Origin: Pelosinus fermentans JBW45
GTDB taxonomy: Bacteria; Bacillota; Negativicutes; DSM-13327
NCBI RefSeq assembly: GCF_000271665.2
Contig: NZ_CP010978.1
Coordinates: 2,262,501-2,326,500, forward strand
DNA: 64,000 nucleotides
Reading direction: 5' to 3'
This document shows positions 59,231-64,000 of this stretch, in pieces (the first letter of the stretch is position 1; each line of letters opens with the position of its first letter). A model generated the notes under the pieces. That model worked only from the letters and a program-made list of their open reading frames with translations. It was not told the origin of the DNA and did no database searches. The translations under genes and the position numbers were made by a program.

Positions 59231-59259
59231 AGATGAATCAAAATGGTGGTGGTAAAATT

Positions 59260-59691
59260 ATGTTAATGGGTGAGTACCTTCATACTATTGATGATAAGGG
59301 AAGACTCATTTTACCTGCCAAGTTCCGTGAGGAGTTGGGAGAAAATTTTATTGTTACCAAAGGTCTTGATAATTGTTTGTTTATATACGAAAAAAAAGAA
59401 TGGGATATTTTAGCAAGCAAGCTAAAGCAATTACCGCTAGCAAAACCTGAAGCCAGAGCCTTCGTACGATTCTTTTTTTCTGGTGGAGCGGAGATTTCTT
59501 GTGATAAACAAGGGCGAATATTACTACCTAACACTCTTAGGGAATATGCCCAGCTTGATAAAGATGTCATAGTGATTGGCGTTTCAAATCGCATTGAAAT
59601 TTGGAATCGCAGCAGCTGGGATGCTTATAATGAAAAGATTGCTCCTACAGTAGCCCAAATTGCTGAAAGCTTAGTTGATTTAGGTATATAA
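59260..59691 (+). CDS. mraZ: Transcriptional regulator MraZ
   Basis: DNA-binding repressor of the division and cell wall cluster. Two AbrB/SpoVT-like halves; the N-terminal one is MGEYLHTIDDKGRLILPAKFREEL, the second contains DKQGRILLPNTLREYA. The frame reaches 59233, but MLMGEY at ATG 59260 matches the family start, with GGTGGTGG in front. 143 residues. Confidence 0.95.
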   Translation: MLMGEYLHTIDDKGRLILPAKFREELGENFIVTKGLDNCLFIYEKKEWDILASKLKQLPLAKPEARAFVRFFFSGGAEISCDKQGRILLPNTLREYAQLDKDVIVIGVSNRIEIWNRSSWDAYNEKIAPTVAQIAESLVDLGI

Positions 59692-59749
59692 AGTTGAATA
59701 TAGTGTGAAAATATAGTGTTTATGAATTTGAATGGGGTGAGTGACTACT

Positions 59750-60688
59750 GTGGAATTTCATCATGTTAGTGTGTTATTAAAAGAGAGTGTATCTGCATTG
59801 GTAACGAATCCTGAAGGTATTTATGTTGATTGTACATTAGGTGGAAGTGGACATGCTGAACATGTTGTCAAACAATTGGGAGCATCGGGGCGATTTATTG
59901 GCATTGATCAGGATCCAGCTGCGATAAAAACGGGAAAAGTTAAGTTGTCCAATGCTAAGTGCAAAGTCGATATCGTACAGAATAATTTTCAAAATATTGG
60001 ACTTGTCTTAGATGAGTTAAAAGTAAATAAGGTAGACGGCATATTATTTGACTTAGGGGTATCGTCACATCAGCTAGATATCGCTGAAAGAGGATTTTCT
60101 TATATGCAAGATGCACCTTTAGATATGCGTATGAATCCGAATAGCGATTTTTCTGCTTATGATATTGTGAATAATTATTCGGAAAATCAATTAGCAGATA
60201 TTATTATTACTTATGGAGAAGAGCGTTGGGCCAAGAGAATTGCAAAGTTTATCATTGAATTTCGAAGTGGTAAGGCGATAGAAACTACTGGAGAATTAGT
60301 AGATATCATAAAAAGGGCGATTCCGTCAGCAGCAAGGCGCGATGGACCACATCCAGCGAAAAGAACGTTTCAGGCCATACGTATTGAAGTAAACAATGAG
60401 TTAGGAATTTTAAAAGATGCTTTTACCACTTCCATAGAGAGACTTGCTTTGGGCGGAAGATTGTGTATTATTACTTTTCATTCCTTGGAAGACCGGATTG
60501 CGAAGCAGACTTTACAGCTGATGGCAAAAGGATGTATTTGTCCAAAAGCATTGCCGATATGTATGTGTAATAATAAACCGCAGATTAAAATCTTAGGTAA
60601 GCCGATTGCTCCATCAGTGAATGAGTTAGAAGAGAATCCACGGGCGCGAAGTGCTAAGTTGCGCGTAGCGGAAAAAATAAATTTATAA
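59750..60688 (+). CDS. rsmH: 16S rRNA m4C1402 methyltransferase RsmH
   Basis: Methylates the N4 of C1402 in 16S rRNA with SAM. Landmarks: [23 protein letters not shown] (SAM loop), [25 protein letters not shown] and [17 protein letters not shown] before GTG 59750 with 9-base spacing is preferred over GTG 59741, which abuts it. Follows mraZ as in all dcw clusters. Confidence 0.96.
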   Translation: MEFHHVSVLLKESVSALVTNPEGIYVDCTLGGSGHAEHVVKQLGASGRFIGIDQDPAAIKTGKVKLSNAKCKVDIVQNNFQNIGLVLDELKVNKVDGILFDLGVSSHQLDIAERGFSYMQDAPLDMRMNPNSDFSAYDIVNNYSENQLADIIITYGEERWAKRIAKFIIEFRSGKAIETTGELVDIIKRAIPSAARRDGPHPAKRTFQAIRIEVNNELGILKDAFTTSIERLALGGRLCIITFHSLEDRIAKQTLQLMAKGCICPKALPICMCNNKPQIKILGKPIAPSVNELEENPRARSAKLRVAEKINL

Positions 60689-60747
60689 AAATTGGTGTAA
60701 TATCATGGGAACTACAATTGTTCTAATTTTAAGGAAGGGGAATATAC

Positions 60748-61170
60748 ATGTTAGTAAATAAAAAACAAGATTGGGATATTTATCAACAACCAGAAGTCCC
60801 ATCCATTAAAAAAAAGTATTTAGTAAAACCTGATATTGCGCTACGAGTAAAATGCTTAACAACAGTTACTATGATTATAGTAGCAGCCATGTTTTTAACT
60901 GCATCAAGCGAAGCAATTATACGCTCTGGCTATGAGTTAGTGGAAATGAAGGTAGAAGTCATTAAACTGGAAAAAGAAAACGAATTATTACAATTAGATA
61001 TTGCGAAATTAAAATCACCGCAGCGTATTCAGAGCATAGCTACAACTCAGCTAGGTATGGTAATGCCGCAAAATGTATATTGTGCGGAAAGTTCTTTGAA
61101 AGGTTCTAATTTGAATACCGAAGGAGAAAAAAGTATAGTAAGTATGTTACTAAATCGTAAGAGTCAATAA
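60748..61170 (+). CDS. ftsL: Cell division protein FtsL-like
   Basis: 140-residue single-pass protein with a cytosolic start, one membrane helix (about 34-55) and a short coiled coil around EVIKLEKENELLQLDIAKLKSPQRI, ending in IATTQLGMVMPQ, the septum-protein pattern of FtsL. Its place between rsmH and the PBP supports the call. GGAAGGGGA precedes the ATG. Confidence 0.82.
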   Translation: MLVNKKQDWDIYQQPEVPSIKKKYLVKPDIALRVKCLTTVTMIIVAAMFLTASSEAIIRSGYELVEMKVEVIKLEKENELLQLDIAKLKSPQRIQSIATTQLGMVMPQNVYCAESSLKGSNLNTEGEKSIVSMLLNRKSQ

Positions 61171-61192
61171 TTAAAAATTGGGGGAGTGCCCA

Positions 61193-63280
61193 TTGGCGTC
61201 ATCATCACATGTTACCATTAGGAAAAGGGTGGCCTGTCTTTTTCTACTGATTACGGTAATTATGTCAGGACTTGGTTTTCGTCTAATGTATCTCCAATTT
61301 TACAGAAGCAATTGGTTAACAGAAAATGCTATCGACCAGCGGGTGAGAGATATTCCCGTAGAAGCAAAGCGTGGTACAATTTTTGATCGTAATGGGAGAG
61401 AGCTTGGTGTGAGTATAAGTTCTGAATCTGTATACGCAATACCAGCTGAAATAGTAGATGTAGAAGGAACGGCAGCCAGATTGGCTGCTATTTTGACGTT
61501 AGACAGGGATAAATTAGCGGCAAAATTGAAAAGACGTCAAGCGTTTACTTGGGTGAAGCGTAAAGTAGATGGAGAAATCGCCAAAGAAGTTCATATGCTT
61601 AATTTACCAGGAATCGGATTAACCCAGGAAAATCAGCGTTATTACCCTAATGATAATTTAGCAGCACATATACTGGGGTTTACGGGGATTGATAGTCAAG
61701 GGTTAGATGGAGTAGAATTAACTTTTGACAGCTATTTGAAGGGACGCAGCGGAAGTATTGTGGTGGAGTATGATGCGCGAGGTCAGGAAATACCTTATGC
61801 ATCTCATCAATTTATAAAGCCGGTAGAAGGGCATAATATTTATCTAACCATTGATATTGTAATTCAACAAATCATTGAACGAGAGCTTGAAAAAGTAATG
61901 CAAGACACGAAGGCGCAGGCAGCTACGATTATCGCTATAGAGCCTAGTACTGGGGAAATATTAGCTTTGGCGAATCGGCCGGATTATAATCCAAATCATT
62001 TTGCAGAATTTTCACCAAAATTATGGAGAAATATTGCTGTTTCTAATGCTTATGAGCCAGGATCTACCTTTAAGATTCTTACCACAACAGCAGCATTAGG
62101 GGAGAAAGTAGTGAGTCTTAATGAACGCTTTTTTGATCCAGGATCTGTAGAGGTTCAGGGAAGAACCATTCATTGCTGGAAAAATGGCGGGCATGGTAGC
62201 CAAACCTTTCAAGAGGTAGTAGAAAACTCTTGTAATGTAGGTTTTGTAAATGTTGGTCTTCGATTAGGCGTTGATTCTTTTTACAAATATTTTACTGCTT
62301 TTGGTTTAGGAAAACATACGAATGTTGATTTGCCAGGGGAAGCAAAAGGGATCGTTATTGAAAAATCACAGGTTAAGCCGATTAATATTGCTACGATGTC
62401 TATGGGGCAAAGTATAGCTGTAACGCCGTTGCAATTAGTAACAGCAGTAGCAGCAGTGGCTAATGATGGGCAGAGGCTTAGACCGCAGATTGTTCGAGAG
62501 GTAAAAGGGAAAGATGGCGAAATCATTCGTAGTTTCACCCCGGATATTATCAATCAAGTTGTTGATGTGGCAACTGCTCAGGAAGTTAAAAAAGTATTAG
62601 AAAGTGTTGTAGCAAATGGTACTGGGAAGAATGCTTATATCGAAGGATTCCGTATTGCTGGTAAGACTGGTACCGCTCAGAAAGTTGGAGCCGGCGGATA
62701 TATGCCAGGTAAATACGTCGCTTCTTTTGTTGGGTTTGCACCAGCTGATAAGCCGCAGATTGTAATGGTTGTCATCATTGATGAACCTGTAGGCTTATAT
62801 TATGGTGGTCAAATAGCAGCTCCTGTTTTTACTGGTATAATGAATGATGTCTTACAATATTTAAAGATTGCACCAAAAATTGCAGAAGCAGATGCAAATA
62901 CAACAAAGGAAACTCATGTAGTTGTGCCAAGTGTCATAAACTTATTAGTTGCAGAAGCAACGCAGGAACTGAAAAAATCTGGCTTATCTGTAAGAGTTGA
63001 GGAGACAGGTGAACGTGTGGCAGATCAGATACCAAAGCCGGGCAGTCGCATGCCAAAAGATTCTAGTGTATTATTATATACTATGACCCCAAGATACGGG
63101 GCAGGAGAGATTACAGTTCCTGATTGTACCGGGCAGTCGCTGCGTGAGGCGGCAGATACATTAGCTGAGGTGGGATTGCGTATCAAACCTATAGGAGTGG
63201 GAATAAAAGCCGTAAAACAAGAACCTTTAGCAGGCACTAAGGTATTGCCTGGAAGTGAAATTACAATGTTCTTTGAATAA
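61193..63280 (+). CDS. Class B penicillin-binding protein with PASTA domains (FtsI/SpoVD type)
   Basis: Septal transpeptidase. One N-terminal membrane helix, a dimerisation domain (RDIPVEAKRGTIFDRNGREL), the transpeptidase with Ser291 (STFK), SCN near 346 and KTGT near 491, and two C-terminal PASTA domains (about 575-640 and 645-695). GGGGGAG suits TTG 61193; an in-frame TTG at 61178 precedes the site. In Firmicutes the same position holds pbpB or spoVD, and I cannot separate division from sporulation use here. Confidence 0.94.
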   Translation: MASSSHVTIRKRVACLFLLITVIMSGLGFRLMYLQFYRSNWLTENAIDQRVRDIPVEAKRGTIFDRNGRELGVSISSESVYAIPAEIVDVEGTAARLAAILTLDRDKLAAKLKRRQAFTWVKRKVDGEIAKEVHMLNLPGIGLTQENQRYYPNDNLAAHILGFTGIDSQGLDGVELTFDSYLKGRSGSIVVEYDARGQEIPYASHQFIKPVEGHNIYLTIDIVIQQIIERELEKVMQDTKAQAATIIAIEPSTGEILALANRPDYNPNHFAEFSPKLWRNIAVSNAYEPGSTFKILTTTAALGEKVVSLNERFFDPGSVEVQGRTIHCWKNGGHGSQTFQEVVENSCNVGFVNVGLRLGVDSFYKYFTAFGLGKHTNVDLPGEAKGIVIEKSQVKPINIATMSMGQSIAVTPLQLVTAVAAVANDGQRLRPQIVREVKGKDGEIIRSFTPDIINQVVDVATAQEVKKVLESVVANGTGKNAYIEGFRIAGKTGTAQKVGAGGYMPGKYVASFVGFAPADKPQIVMVVIIDEPVGLYYGGQIAAPVFTGIMNDVLQYLKIAPKIAEADANTTKETHVVVPSVINLLVAEATQELKKSGLSVRVEETGERVADQIPKPGSRMPKDSSVLLYTMTPRYGAGEITVPDCTGQSLREAADTLAEVGLRIKPIGVGIKAVKQEPLAGTKVLPGSEITMFFE

Positions 63281-63430
63281 TTTTTTAAAAAGTATAAAGA
63301 GAAAAATATACTGCATAGGATAAATAAGTACTTTTAAGTAATAGAAAGTTTGCTGATATGGTAATCTGCACATGGTTATGATAATATTGGTAACAATGGT
63401 AATAATAGTTGACATATAGGAGGTATTTTC
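63281..63430 (+). other. Non-coding gap before murE
   Basis: 150 AT-rich bases with no open frame worth calling. TTGACA near 63411 sits too close to the ribosome site to be the -35 of murE. I see nothing else in it. Confidence 0.5.
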
Positions 63431-64000
63431 ATGAAAAAAAAATTGCAAGAATTAATAGATTTATTACCAAGTGCGATAATAGAAGGAAATAAGAAAGTCG
63501 CAGAAACAGTAATTGCAGATTTAGCCCAGGATTCTCGTAAAATCACACCAGGGACTTTATTTGTTTGCTTATCTGGTGCTAAAACAGATGGTCACGACTA
63601 TATTGTGCAGGCCTATCACCAAGGTGCAGTAGCGGTTTTGGTTGAAAAAGATATTGATATCATTCCTCAGGGGTTAACAGTTATAAAAGTAGCTGATACC
63701 AGGGAAGCGATGATGAGGATTGCTCCATATTTTTTTGAATATCCAAGTTGCAAATTACGCATGATTGGAGTTACGGGGACAAATGGTAAAACCACCACCA
63801 CCTATTTAATCAGAAGTATATTACAACAGGCTGGGTTTCATGTAGGAGTAATCGGGACGATTCAAAATAGTATTGGTGATAAAATAGTACCTACTCAAAA
63901 TACTACGCCTGATGTGATTGATTTACAAAGACTGCTAGCCGAGATGGCAGAAGCTAATATGGATTATGTAGTTATGGAAGTATCTTCCCATGCTCTAGCT
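63431..64000 (+). CDS. murE: UDP-MurNAc-tripeptide synthetase MurE, 3' end cut by the window
   Basis: Adds the third residue of the peptidoglycan stem peptide. 190 codons are present and the frame runs off the window end. The N-terminal Mur substrate domain has DSRKITPGTLFVCL, and the ATP-binding GVTGTNGKTTTTY P-loop lies near residues 113-126, followed by TTPD and the EVSSHAL segment, all typical of MurE. Whether the substrate is meso-DAP cannot be told because the specificity loop lies beyond the edge. GGAGG before ATG. Confidence 0.93.
   Translation, partial: MKKKLQELIDLLPSAIIEGNKKVAETVIADLAQDSRKITPGTLFVCLSGAKTDGHDYIVQAYHQGAVAVLVEKDIDIIPQGLTVIKVADTREAMMRIAPYFFEYPSCKLRMIGVTGTNGKTTTTYLIRSILQQAGFHVGVIGTIQNSIGDKIVPTQNTTPDVIDLQRLLAEMAEANMDYVVMEVSSHALA

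Overview
The window is a contiguous, AT-rich, almost entirely plus-strand chromosomal segment of a flagellated Firmicute. The gene order topA-trmFO-(xerC)-hslV-hslU-codY, a fla/che operon that runs into sigD and rpsB, and the pair fliM/fliY with cheC/cheD are all Bacillota traits. Thr-type HslV, FapA, DUF1858 and the FeoB type make me favour the Negativicutes (a Sporomusa/Pelosinus-like organism). That assignment is inference; no rRNA is present. I see no tRNA, rRNA, insertion sequence, prophage or CRISPR array.

Layout: (1) 1-2913: end of a folate operon (folP, folB, folK) followed by a MurG/MGDG-synthase-type glycosyltransferase. (2) 3050-10756: DNA uptake and topology, tRNA modification, protease and nutrient sensing (dprA, topA, trmFO, a decayed xerC, hslV, hslU, codY), closed by a strong terminator. 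(3) 11129-43008: a roughly 32-kb fla/che operon. It holds rod and basal body genes (flgB, flgC, fliE, fliF), the switch and export ATPase complex (fliG-fliJ), a lytic transglycosylase, motE, hook genes (fliK, flgD, flgE), flbD, fliL, fliM, fliY, cheY, the type III export gate (fliO-fliR, flhB, flhA), flhF/flhG, a PilZ protein, cheB, cheA, cheW, cheC, cheD, sigD, fapA and a gene in the swrB position. (4) 43188-53280: translation and isoprenoid/lipid genes (rpsB, tsf, pyrH, frr, uppS, cdsA, dxr, rseP, ispG, proS). (5) 53419-59081: an accessory stretch with an ArsC-like protein, an RMD1/DUF155 protein, a CoA-binding protein with thioredoxin, a divergent feoB with feoA, DUF1858 and a polysaccharide deacetylase. 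(6) 59205-64000: the start of the dcw cluster (mraZ with its operator repeats, rsmH, ftsL, a PASTA-bearing PBP, murE cut by the window edge).

Regions 2 to 4 are compact, with overlapping genes and frequent TTG/GTG starts. The most unusual points are a ~113-residue alanine-rich insertion in the hook protein FlgE, a xerC remnant between trmFO and hslV, a tiny ORF carrying one complete 4Fe-4S motif next to uppS, a FeoB that departs from the canonical membrane motifs, a flagellar-operon lytic transglycosylase without a signal peptide, and several strong RNA hairpins at operon joints. I found no clearly undescribed multi-gene system; most of the window is conserved housekeeping and motility DNA.
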